Shown: piece by piece, positions 36,060 to 49,000 of the stretch
Numbering within the stretch: the first letter of the stretch is position 1
Layout: each line of letters opens with the position of its first letter
DNA from: Sipunculus nudus
Taxonomy: Eukaryota > Annelida > Sipuncula > Golfingiida > Sipunculidae
NCBI GenBank assembly: GCA_026874595.1
Contig: CM049310.1
Coordinates: forward strand, 4,278,001-4,342,000
Length of the DNA stretch: 64,000 nucleotides
Direction: 5' to 3'
Position numbers and translations under genes: made by a program
The notes under the pieces: model-generated
What the model saw: only the letters and a program-made list of their open reading frames with translations
Databases searched by the model: none
Told to the model about the DNA's origin: nothing

Positions 36060-37265
36060 ATTTCCAGTAACAGTCGCTAGACAGCGATGTCACTGACAGG
36101 CACACAGACGAACAACGAACATCGGCTGATCGTCGCCATTTAGCACGATCAGCTCGAGTCAAATAAAGCAAGGCAAAGCCAAACATGGCAAAGTTACAGC
36201 CGCCGTTCAGCGCCGCCACCCTCAGTAACAACACAAATCAGCACACAGATATGCATCAGTTGAATGCCAAGTGCTAAGCAGCGCAACAGTTTACCGCAAC
36301 TGAACAAGCACGAAAATATAGAAAGTTATATTCGCCACACAGCGCTACAGCTTTCAATAACAAACAAATATTACAAACAAGAACAAACTTGAATGTCGCT
36401 AGATAGCACAGACAAGTCCACAAAGCAATAGAAACAAGTAACCTAACTGAAACAAACCAAAAATACGATGCAATAGAAAATTATAGTCGCAACACAGCGC
36501 TACAATTTGCAATGAAAAAACAAACACTTCAACGAAAGCAAACTTGAATGCTGCTAGGTAGCACAGACGAGCTCGCAAAACACAGACAGAAATAAGTAAC
36601 AAAACTGGAACAAGAAGGACAACACAATAGAAAATTACAGTTGCAATACGGCGCTACAATTTTCAATACGAACAAACCCTACAAACAAAAGCAAACTTGA
36701 ATGCCGCTAGATAGCGCAAACAAGCCCGCAAAACAGAGACAGAAATAAGCAACACAACTGAAATAAAAAGGACAATACAATTGAGAATTATAGTCGCAAC
36801 ACAGCGCTACAATTTTCAATAACAAAAAAAAACCACTACAAACAAAAGAAAACCTGAATGCCGCTAAATAGCACAGACAAGCTCGCAAAACACAGACAGA
36901 AATAAGTAACACACTGAAACAAAAAGTACAACACAATAGAAAATTATAGTCGCAACACAGCGCTTCAATTTTCAATAACAAGCAAACACTACAAACAAAA
37001 GCAAACTTGAATGCCGCTAAATAGCACAGACAAGCTCGCAAAAACACAGACAGAAATAAGTAACACAACTGAAACAAAAAGTACAATACAATTGAAAATT
37101 ATAGTCGCAATACAGCGCTACAATTTTTCCGTCATAGTACACACGCACAAACATACCAACTGAATGTCGCTAAGCAGCGCAACAGTTTTACACAGCTGAA
37201 ATAAAAGTGAAATAAATAGACAAGAAATAAAAATGTAAAGAAATTATACTCGCTATGCAGCAGTA
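36060..37265 (-). repeat. Tandem array, about 154-bp period, in the gypsy leader
   Basis: A core reading TTATAGTCGCAACACAGCGC (plus strand) recurs near 36327, 36483, 36635, 36788, 36944 and 37099, spaced 152-156 bp, with weaker copies near 36072, 36194 and 37247. Long ORFs such as 37086-36679 are translations of the repeat and repeat their own sequence. Confidence 0.85.
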
Positions 37266-37630
37266 CAATTCTCTCTGAACAACAACGTGTACAATGAAGC
37301 ATAAAAAAAGTTAAAAAGAATACGTTATATCCCGCCTATGTATATTGTAAACAATTAAAAAAAAATAATCAGCATGAAGACAGCAGCGGAAGCTCAACAA
37401 TTAGCAACAATCGCTGAAAAGCATTGTCACTGTGCGTTAGCTACAGCAGCTCGACTTCAGCCAACAATTACAGAACAATAACCCTGAAATACCTCAGCTA
37501 ATATATATTTCAATCCCTGCTTTATTCCCTATAACAAAATTAAGTCAGGCAACCCCTCCAGCAATATCCTATGATTTGTCTTCTGTCAACACAGGTCGCT
37601 AAATATAACAGCACCTATGCTTTCGTCAGA

Positions 37631-37651
37631 CAAATCCCGGTCACGGCACCA
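37631..37651 (-). promoter_or_regulatory. Primer binding site, tRNA-His type
   Basis: One base after the 5' LTR the minus strand reads TGGTGCCGTGACCGGGATTT. Its complement ends GTCACGGCACCA, the 3' end of animal tRNA-His (acceptor GCCGTGA...TCACGGC plus CCA). The match of the outer 12 bases is exact to the tRNA-His sequence I know. Confidence 0.7.
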
Positions 37652-37652
37652 T

Positions 37653-38425
37653 TGTAACGTTTTTACCCCTTTTTACTATAAACCCGAACCCTGGCCGTTA
37701 TAAAATTAATCCGGGCAAGGGAGTAACTAAGCAGGTTTGCTGGTCCCCGCTACCCGTCACTTAGTCTTGTTAAATATTTAAGACTGGGGAAGTGTTAAAA
37801 TTATCACAGGGGGTAAATCCCTGTGTGTGGAGACTTCTCGTTGTGTTTTACCTTACTACAAAACAAGCAACTCGCTTATTAACAACAAATATATTTAATA
37901 ATCAAAACGTCTGTTCGTACAAACTTGAGAGACATTACAAGTCATACACGCCTGTTCCGACATACAAAGTTGCAGGCAATGAGATATAAACGATACTGTG
38001 ATTTAATACGTAAAACTTAACCGAGGCTGCATCGTTTCACTCACCAGACTATGGCTACTACAGCCTTACCTTACGTTTCCCTATGTCTATGGCCGCAGTT
38101 CCAAAGTTAAACCCACGCCTAACTACCAGAAGACCGGAACCCGGTTAGACATCCTTACCTCTCAGAGTTGTCGCAACAAGTCACAAGTCGTTTCAGCAAG
38201 CGCAAGACAATCAGTTTCCCTTCAGCCCTCTCAGCCAATTAAAAAGCTAGGATCACCTGTCACTTCATAGGTCAAGGTTCAAAAGCGGGTCTAGCGCGGG
38301 CCAGCGCGGGTACGCCCGACCTTTGACCCGGCCGGCTGAACATTTACCAAAAAAAAAAAGAATAGACATGGTACGACCAAGACATCTTACCACAGCTTAA
38401 CCCTATAAACCCTAAATTCGTTACA
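37653..38425 (-). repeat. 5' LTR of the gypsy element (773 bp)
   Basis: Terminal inverted TGTAACG/CGTTACA; nearly identical to 27973-28747. Contains AGGTCAAGGTTCA (38269-38281) and, inverted, GACCTTTGACCC (38318-38329). Both are DR1-like nuclear-receptor half-site pairs. Confidence 0.93.
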
Positions 38426-38429
38426 ACTG

Positions 38430-39844
38430 GTTGGTTAGGTTGTTCATCACCGAAATCATTCCACGAGGGTGTATCAAATAAAGCGGGATACTAGAACAAG
38501 GAAAGTGATGTCAGAAGTCTTGTTCGGAGTCAGTTACTTGTTAGTAGTATAAGAACACCATGGCTTGCCACTCACATTCATACTGTGGTCGTTGGATATC
38601 TTGGGGCCTGAAGAACCAAATTTGACAAGATTTGGCGTAGCACAAAATCTAATATTGTTTCCAAACGTTTTGCGATTCTTTTCCTGTCCATATAATGTTC
38701 AACGGGGGGAAAACAGGATCAAAAATTAAAATATACAGAGTTGTAAAAGTAGGCACATTGGTTTAATGTTAAGGAATATAATTAATAAGACCATGAACTA
38801 TAAGATAGAAACTTGACATGGAGTGGCTCACACGCAGCGATTTCCCTACGATTCTAACGATATCGATGAAAATAGTCTTACCCGTGACTGATACTGGTAT
38901 ACCCAAAAGTCGTACTACAACGGACAATTCTTCAGTGTGCCTCGAAATACTGTTTAATGTTTTACTTCATTTTACATAAATCCCTTGACTAAATTCATAA
39001 TCGGACAGAGTTGAAATGGTATATCGAGTGACCCGAGCACACTGTTAAGTATTGTGTATAATTATGTATGCGACGGTCGGTGCACACAGGGAGTTATATG
39101 GTCATCAACAAGTATAGGCCAGAGGAACCATATTCCCATGTTCTCAATTTTATGTTTTAACATATTAAAATATGTTTGGTTGTTCTCACGCTCTTTTTGG
39201 GACCAAGGAATCTGTATATGCCATTTGAAACACTATAGGCTCCATAGTTATGTAATCCAAGATGGTGTCCAATATGGCGGCCAACTGATGTAATAGGTAT
39301 AACTGTATACGTATAATACATATAACTTTATTATTAGACATATTACAAATATTCTTTGCTGCTGGTCTAGCAGTGTGTGACCAAGAAATGTAAAGATACA
39401 ATAAAAACATTGTTGGAAACCTTTTTCAAAACTGTGCTAGTACTCGGTGTGTCTCACCAGTATGACAGCCTGTGGACCATGTGTATGAGTTAGGTAAAAC
39501 CAGAATGTGATCCAGTTGTAAACCTGTACAAGCTAATGGTTTCAGAACCATGTGTTACTAATGTCTATGAAAAAAATCAGCATTGTATATAATGGCACAC
39601 GCAGATTAATTTTTTTTAAATAGGTCGAATTTTGCTCCCTCTGCGTTCCCGCTTCATCAACGATGAAAAGTCGACCTATCATTTTTTATGAGTAGAGACA
39701 GATGACAATCCCTTCCTCTAGTTAAATTATCCCTGGGGGACTTGATATTGATTTCTAACCAGACATATCGATCAAGACATAAAGTAAAAGGAACTAAAAC
39801 AGGATTTATATCTTAATCATTTAATGTGACTCAACAGACCGCCT
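38430..39844. other. Intergenic DNA between the gypsy element and gene 2
   Basis: AT-rich, with TCCAATATGGCGGCCA near 39269 typical of a dispersed repeat. No ORF has recognisable similarity. Confidence 0.5.
39820..39825 (-). terminator. Possible polyadenylation signal ATTAAA of gene 2
   Basis: The common variant ATTAAA occurs on the minus strand about 20 bases past the stop codon at 39847-39845. No AATAAA is closer. Confidence 0.35.
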
Positions 39845-41111
39845 TTACTGGCATTGTACTGGTTCACATTGTCTTCTCTGTACTGTTGCGGGGCACTTTG
39901 AGTCGTTGTCTGCCTGGATGACGTCACGCGTTCTTTCCTGCTCGGCGAAATTACCAGTCTGGAGGTCGGCCTGAATTTGTTGGAAGTTTGGTTGAACCAT
40001 GTAGAGGCCGTACTCGATAGACGTCACGGCCACAGCACCTGGAAAACCGAATCATGATCGGTGATAGACCTCAGCGGTTGTATACGGCAAAGGTTGCCAA
40101 TGCAAACGATGGGTAAATTGAAATAGGATTTATAAAACTAATATAATGAGATAACTAATATAATGCAATAAAAGAATACATTTACAATCAATTTTGTTTA
40201 TTTTCCAAAGAAAAAAAATTCTGAACAAGTCAGATAGTTAACTTGATATGCCTTAACATGCTTCAAACATGAGACAAGAACAGCAACCTGTTGACAACGG
40301 GGCCCGTGGACAGAGCGTTCAGTCGCACCTTTTTACCATTTCTATAAAATGGCATTTCTCATATTCTATGTAAATTGCCTGTTAAAATTACTCTCAACAA
40401 CAGGAGGGAGTGATATTATAAACAGAGTATATATCATTTGAGACTTATTATAAACAATTAAGGTGCCGGAGCTAAACATGGTAGGACCCTAAGCAGCGTC
40501 GTGACCGGATGCCCTTTATTAAAATGGTTTTCAAAAGGTCTCACAAGGATGCGTACGAAACGGGAGATTTTGGTAGCAAGATGATGAATGCATATACATG
40601 CTCCTTATTTAGTCATAGTAAGATATGTAACGTGAAAATAGAAACTTTATATATATATATTTATTTATTATATAGCTGGCTTGATCGTTCATAGTTCATA
40701 TTATTACAAAGTTTACCCTGACATTTAAAATTAGATGTATTTTTTGTTTATAAAATTCAAAACCAGGTGAAATCATATTGAAGATTAAAAAATCTTTAAC
40801 TAGAAAATCTTGCAGAATTTTCACCATTTTAACTCAAGTTGGTTTATTACGTTTAATCAAATTTAACAGATAAACATCTTCTTTCTTGTTCGATAACGGA
40901 ACCGAACACTCAGGGTCAGTTGCGAATGACTAATGTGACGAGAAGGTCAAAATAACAACACCGATGTTTGCAAACAAATTTTCTTCGACCATTGCCCGAA
41001 AAAACCTACACGGTATTGTATGTGCATGTACTTACAAGAGAACGACTCTGCTATTTACGAATTATAGCGGTATACAACGCACGTGGACGTAGGTAATTAC
41101 ACGAATGGCGT

Positions 41112-41187
<76 letters not shown>

Positions 41188-44100
41188 TAGTCAAGATTGT
41201 AGATGTAATATATGTTGGATTAGATGAGAGTGCATGAATATTTTGTGACAACATCTAGATGAATTGCGTAACAACTGGTTAACATGCGTATGTGCAAAAT
41301 AAACAAAGGCTTTGTCTAAGATTGTGATAGGTTAGAATTTGAATTTTTGACAAATGAGACAAGTAGTCCCGGGAGTTCCCATAATCCCTCACTGGACAAG
41401 GTTTGTGTTGAGCAGAAATGACCACTGCGTGGCGGAGGAGTGTTGTCCCAAATGATTAAAAGTCGCACTGTGTGGTGTATGTGTGTGATATCAAATTTAA
41501 AGGGAAAGATGTCGTCATTTAAGTTGTGTTTCTGAAAAATTATGACCATATTGCATGTTGTTTCTTACTTGATCTTTGAAGGTATGGGTAGTTGCTCCAT
41601 GAACCCCTGAAGGCGACTTCGTTGCTTGCCTGGGGCAGTACGTCGAAGTAAGCCACCTCGTTGAGGGTGTAGGATGCCTCGTCGATACGGAGGATTCTTA
41701 AGCCGGCCTCGTAGTTGGACTGGTAGGTGAAGTCGCCCTTCACGTACTGGTTGTGGTCTATTGAAAACTCGGCAGACAAGTGGGTGTTCTGCAGGGTAGG
41801 ATTTTCGAGATTTCTGACGTCCCATATGTAAGTTCTGGTGCGACTGGAAACAGAACAGGCTTTTCAACGTCTACCTAAGCTAATACTGATACTTTCACTA
41901 GTATTAATATTCATACTATTACTTATAATTAAATATTTATACTAATATTGATAACAGTTTTTTACTCAAGACACCTTTTTCGAGGCACACATCAGTATGG
42001 TTAATACGTGGCACATGGAATGACAAGTAAATATAATCTGAAACAATGAAAGTCAGTGCCCTATTACATTGTACGTAAGGGAAAGCATAAAACTCGGAGG
42101 TTCATCGAAAAAGATTACAATATAATACGATAATACATAAAACAGAAATCACAGTATCACATGCTATATTGGTTGAACATAAAAAATGACAGTAAACATG
42201 GAATAAAAAATGGTATGATGTATGGAATGACAGCCCAGTATGATATGTTACATGGAATGATTGCATAATAAGATAATCAGTATAATTTTATTAACATGCA
42301 TTTTTGTATGAATAAGAATATAGTATATGGCAGATATACAGAAATTTAGATAAGGATAAGTACAAAAGTTGTTGCTAAAATACTAATGAATAATAATTAT
42401 AAAAGTTATTGCACCAAAACTCTGTTCCACGCAAATTTAATGCTGAGATGTAAATTACAGTACTGCTTAAAAAAGTAATAAAGCGTCACACAAATTTAAA
42501 TCTCCTATACACAATACTACAATGCAATTTTGTTTCAGGAAAATAAATATTTTCTAATGAGGAGTCAAGGGTCGTGATAATTAATCTAGACAATGATCAG
42601 TTTGTTTAGCTTTGGTTGTTGAAGTGAATCGTCCGGCTTAGACATATCCTCAGACATGCAAGTGTTTCTTGGAAACCCTAAGATTAAGTCGTCATTGTAA
42701 CATGTGTTTATGTGTTATGGCATCTAGTAACATATCTTCAGCTGAGCGTCTTGTCCCATGGTCCACTTTTCTTTCGCTGGGGTGGGGTCATGCAAGGAAA
42801 AGGACATGCCACATGCACTTCCCAGAACGCAAGGCACGTGGAAAAATAAAAGGAATTGCTGGAATTCAATGTCCCGCGTGTGTTTGTTTGGTGTAAAGAT
42901 TAAATCGTGAAGGATAGATACGAACCCATTGTCCCAGAGGTCATACAGCTCATCCTGCTCGTCATCAAGTAAGACTACGTTGTGGTTCTCTGTCAGCCAG
43001 CCCTGTCAATCAAAGGTTAATCACACGTTGATCAGGGCTTAAAGATCAATATCCTTTATTTCCTCCACTGCTAAATGTCATGCTAACTTCTTATTCGATC
43101 AAAATGGCTATAATTTGGCCACAGAATGGGCTAGTTAAGGTTGATGTGACTTTCTTAAATTAGACCGGAGGCCGTGGTAATCGTAGATTCGTACACCGTG
43201 AAACAGAAACGTGCAACAGCTATTCGTGTCAATGCCCCATGTTTGACATGTGTCTGTACAGTGTATACAGGCGCTTGAATTGCTATTAGTGTAGATTTCG
43301 GTTAAATTTATTACTTTTCTGGATCATTACCTCATATTTGTTATTTATCTGACATTTACCTAGCGGTTTTAGGACTATATACTCAATATTTGAGATAGGC
43401 AGACAAGAAACCCCCGTCGTTAGGTCCGAGAGCTATGGCATAGCAACCGAGAAAGCGCTTTCTGAGTGACTGGATGATATGTGGAGTCACGCATGTACTT
43501 CAAATTTAGCCTGAAATCGATGTGCCATGGCTGTCGGACCTAACGACGGGGGTTTCTTGCCTTGCCTCATCATATTAAGTAAATAATAAAGAGATGGACC
43601 ATGTAGTGTGAATACGCTAGGAAATTGTCAAACAAGGTAAAGCTATAAGGAAATGAACAAGAAAAGTAACAAATTTAACCGAAATCTACACTAATAGCAA
43701 TTCAAGCGCCTGTGGTCTGTATTAGTTGTATTTGCCAATAGTTCGCCACCTTCATCCGGTGGGATGGACCCCATCCCCCACGTACCCAAGCATTTAATCT
43801 TAGCACCGACCAAATGTCAAAATTTCAGGGTAAACACTGACCATAAGAGACACTAAACGTGTAAGAGCAGCGCGATGATTGGCCATATGTGGTCTCTGTG
43901 TGTTTTACAGTTTTCTACCCATCTGACTTGCGACATCCGGTTTTAATACGCATGAAATTAACAACTGCGGCCAACGTAATAAGTAATGAATCACTCAATG
44001 ATTGATGAGCTGAGATATATACGATAAGGAGATAATAAAGCACTCGTGCGTCTCTATATCTGCGTTGAGGCTTTCGTTGTCTTTGGCCCAAAAACAGCAG

Positions 44101-45965
44101 AGAACTATGCGGGAAAACACATAACACAGACAGAGACTCAGCTAATTCTATGGCTGCTGAAGAGATTGAACATAATGTGCTCACAATCAAAAGTATTACA
44201 TGTATAAAGTTTGTTCGATTGATTTAACCTGGAATCTGGGGGATTAATAATTACAGTTATATATATATATATATACCTTTCCATGAAAACTTCTTCTAAT
44301 AATCAAACAGCTATACAAAAGTTAGCTTGTTGTAGACGTTTAGATCTGGAAAAAATGCGTCTTTCCATTTGAATTATTGTGCTGAATAATATGTATTTTC
44401 GTTGCACTTTATCACATGTACAGTATTTTGAGCAGGGTATGCATCATTTTTTCCCGTATGGTCATAAGGTTATGTTTTCAACCGCGTATATTTGATATGA
44501 ATTTGTTTGATGTTCGTCTTTTTCCTTCTTTAGGCAGGAGAGATCATATTAAAATTTGGTGATAATCAATGATGGGACAAAGCGTCGAGAATCAAGTTTC
44601 TTTTAATTTTAGCAGGCTATTATTTTTGTATCGATATTTGCAGGACAATAGAGAATGTTAGATTTATTTAAATAATTCCGCCTTGCAGGAATGCAATGAT
44701 AACTTGAGTCAAATTGTTTGGATTGATCCCCAAAAAATTAGCTACATTTGATTCACCTTGAACTATCTTGATGGACTTTTAAAATCTGTGATGTACCGTT
44801 TTATATAATTTAACTATATTTGTTATGCTATTCCACTTCACGAATGCTGCATTTAACTTAACTAGAATACGGGTAGTCGACAAGCGACTACGTGTATCCG
44901 CCGAAACCAGTGTTGGACGGGTGATGTGAGGCATCGGTTGAGTGGCAAGGGGAAATAGAGTGAGGTGTGTTGCATATTAGCATGGATGTCTGCAGCCGAA
45001 ATGTGTATGTAGGTGGTGCCACCTGCCACAAAATCCAGAAAGCTATCCAAGTTGTATACATATGCAAAATTTTTAAGCAGATAAGTCAAACCACTACTTG
45101 TATATGAGGGATTTTATCCCACAGCAGACAAACAGAAGGACGCTGTGCAAAAATAGTTGCAGGTGGCGCCACTAATTTTGTGTATGATTAAGAGCTAAGT
45201 GAGATCTATACACATGCAAAATCTCAGGGGGGTATGTCAAACCAGTTCTGAGATGTAAGCATGGACATCTGCAGCCAAACATAAATGAAGGTGGCGCCAC
45301 CTGCCACAAAATCAAGAAGTGTTTCCAAGATGTATAAACCTGCAAAAGTTTAGGCAGATAAGTCAAACCACTGCCGAGATATGAGTGATTGTATCCCACG
45401 GCAGACAAACAGACGGACGCTGTGCAAAAAATGGTTGAAGGTGGCGCCACCAGTTTTGCGTATGAAAAAGAGCTATGTGCCCCCTCTTTTCGACCAAAAG
45501 ACCCTGGAAAATAGAATAATATACATTTTATCCCGCAAAACTGGGCCTGATTTTGCTACTGCTACCGTATACTTCCCTATACTTCTATATATAAAGTGTA
45601 TGTACTTCCATTCCCTTCACACTGATTTATATCTGTGCCGGACTCAGTCGATAGATCGATAATGTATAGGAACAAGTGAACCCGGAATCCAGTGAGTAGA
45701 TTACCTGGTGGGTGTACATGGAATCAGAGTATTCTTCCCTGCTGATCATGGATGGAGAATTCTTGTTGGTCACATCTACAATAGTCAGGCTGTCCTCGTT
45801 GTAACAGAAGCAGATCTCTCTGCCGGTGTAGCGGGTGTCAGCTCCATTGTAGGTCACGCACTGTGCGTCGTGGACGTAACCGTCCGCCCCGAAACATCCA
45901 GCAAACCTGGGATTCTTTGGATCGCTAACATCAACGATGTGGAGACCAGCTGCAATCAAAGAATA

Positions 45966-46013
<48 letters not shown>

Positions 46014-49000
46014 CATGTGTATATAACATACCTTAACAGATATAAAGTTTCAAAACTCAAATTATTATGAGACATTTGTATTAAATATTGATAAAACAAT
46101 TCTTTCTCCTATAATGACTAAAATATTACTTATCCTGTTAATTATAATCACCAGCTACCAAGACGCTTATCGCCCTCAGTCAGATACCAGCATATATCTA
46201 AATCTACATTACCTGTTACATTCCCAACTGATGGACTGCGCAATAGTGTGTTGTTGCCTGTGTCGGTTTTCTTTCTTTCATTTCTTTTCTTTCAAGTGTT
46301 TCATTTTATCAATATTTGATATCGCTGCCTTTTAAACATCGGGACGAATGCTATCAAACAATGGTGGTCGAAAGAACGGCCAAAAGAACAAGAAAGAAAA
46401 GTGTACGGTAAAGGCAGATGACATCATTGGTGATTTTCACCTATTAACCATACAGTTACCCTTTCTTACATTAAGATAATGTGAATTTATTTGCTTACCA
46501 TTACAATGATTATCGTAGAGAATGTCTGTCGAGCCAACGATGTATACGTAGTTGGTACCAGGGTTAGACACAATGTTATGGGAGCTGCCTACTTCTGAAT
46601 ACAGAGCGTCGGCGGTGATCTGCCGGAAGTCGGTCCTGCCCCGGAACTGCGTCATATCCACCACCTGCATCCCATGATCCTCCGCCTCGGAGACGATGAA
46701 CGCGTGGTCATTTACAACCTTCATATCTCTCCAAGTGCTTGAAATGTTACCCCTGCAATTCACATGCATATTATATTAAATGTATTATATGGTTTACATT
46801 AATGATATATCGATTTTCCTTTACAAGTTATATATAGATATTAATTTAAATCTACATCTAAGATCTATGGTCATGCTAAATGTCAGGTTATACATAAATA
46901 TAAAGATATGTGCATGGAAAGCGCCACCTGAAGGCAATAATAGGTGGAGCCACAAGTCTACCAAATAGTGCTATTCAAGATTTACAGGTATTCAAACTTT
47001 CAGATTGAGAAGCGAAACCTCTCAAGAGATAAGTGTGATTTTCACCTAGTACGGGCGAAAGGATTGATGCCACACAAAGCAATGTAGGTGGCACTACCAA
47101 TTTGTTTATACGAAAGAAGGCTGTCTGTGATGTATGAACCTACGAAATTTCAGGCCACACCATCGAACCACTCCGGAGTTATTTGGTTTCAACAAAAAAA
47201 AAAGACTCACGGATAATTGCTCCTTAAAGAGTTAATATCATAAGACCGTGCGAAACGATGGGGCAGAGGTTCCCATGTGATAAAAGAGTAGTTAAGTGAT
47301 AAAGGAAATATATTTTGAATTAAAAATATTGTTTTATAGTATATAGGATTATATACATACAACATATACATACGTACGCACGCAAGTGTGGATATACTGT
47401 AATGTAACACAGAGACAGAGAGAAAATAAGAAGAAAGAAACCTGAAGACCTATATACTGATGATAATTTAAATGTTATAAAATTACAAAATTGCCGCCAA
47501 CTAGGTTCTAGAAAAAAGACGTTTACATTATAAATGCATGGTATACATGTAACAATACACTGAATGAAAGGAAGGTCCGCTTCTTACCGACTCGGGAGGA
47601 AACCAAGAACAACTGGGTTTTCTGGGTCGGTCACTCTGACGAAGGAGGACCCGCCTGTCAGACCCACGATGACGTAATCATCTTGCGTGGCCTGGTCGTA
47701 CCATCCCCAGATGTCATTAGCACGCTTACTGCGGAATATTACAAATATTTAATATACCGCATGGAAATCAATCTTCTACATAGTGATGAACTGACCAGTC
47801 AAGCTGAAATTGTTAAGTATAGCTATACCCCATACGCAGTACGTTATACAACGTACTATCGCTGATTCTCCTTCGTTTAAGCCGCTGCTATTATAACAAG
47901 ATTGCCCCATGTTTAACCCCCTGGGCTGGCACAAAGCAAAGAATTGTAACCAGGCAATGAGGGCGTGGTATCGCATTATGCATCCGGCTCCAAGTTTAAA
48001 ACCGACCACAAAGGGGATTTGGAACGAGTGCAGCGTATAACCGCTGCTTGAGGAGTGTGATTATTGCCAGCAGGGTTAGGAATGTGCTTCATGCGTAAGG
48101 ACAGTGCAAGTTAAATAATTTTTTTCCTGGATACAGGATCCAGACAAGAGCATCAATCAGGTATTACCGAGGATTGATTGGTAAGTTAAACTTACCCTTA
48201 ACTTACTAAATGACATTCAGATATTGTCCAGAGAAATGTAGACACGGTCTTTCATTGCTGGTCTTACATGTATGAAGAGACCTTTAGAACATTTCTAACA
48301 AAGTGTAAATAAAAATTTGATCAATTTTATTGCAGACACCCTTAATGACTGCCTGATTACTAATATTCAAATATGGTTATAATTTCAAACATATAGTGAA
48401 TTCATGTGATTTTTAAATGAAGAATCGTACTTATCACATCATCGACCATGACAGTAGTAATGTACACTCCTCACTCAACGATGGCATACACTGAAGTCTT
48501 CCCAGATCTCCCTGTTTTCACCGCTGCTTTGTAAAGCAAGATTCTTCGGATCTCACCCAGAGGCCTCGCACAGGGCGGATTGTATTCAGACCAATGAGAG
48601 CGTGGTATCGCATTGTGCATCCGACTCCAAGCTTTAAATCGTTGGTCTGATTCTTGGTCCTATGCCTGCCCTGGTGTCGAGACCCCGAAAAACTCCATGA
48701 ACAAAGAAGCGGATTAAATGAAGAAGATCTGATATAGCCGTGAGTACATGGTGGCACCTATATTGGACTGGTAAGCCTAATATGAGTCGTGATGCAAGCT
48801 ATACCGAGGAATGCATCGCAGTGGTCTTCATTTAATCATGTTGCAATGATAAAAACAGCCCATAATCGTAACATTAGGCTACGAATGATGAACTTACACA
48901 AAAAAAAAACCATGTGAACTCACAACCCAAACTGAAACTCCGTCTCTACGGTAACGAGTCATTTCCTGTATCGTGTGAGCTATGTTTGTATTCATGCGGT

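Larger units (their letters stand above)
27973..38425 (-). mobile_element. Near full-length Ty3/gypsy LTR retrotransposon, 10.45 kb, inactive
   Basis: Two LTRs start TGTAACG and end CGTTACA and are flanked by ACTG (27969-27972 and 38426-38429), a 4-bp target duplication. Order in transcription: 5' LTR, tRNA-His-type primer site, leader with a tandem array, gag, zinc knuckle, protease, RT, RNase H, integrase, extra zinc-finger ORF, polypurine tract, 3' LTR. Gag-pol has one frameshift in gag, three nonsense codons and one frameshift in pol. The LTRs differ at about a dozen sites by eye, so insertion is fairly recent. Confidence 0.93.

Noticed and set aside
36679-37086. 135-codon minus-strand ORF upstream of gag
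   Set aside because: It repeats its own sequence with the 154-bp array and has no domain.
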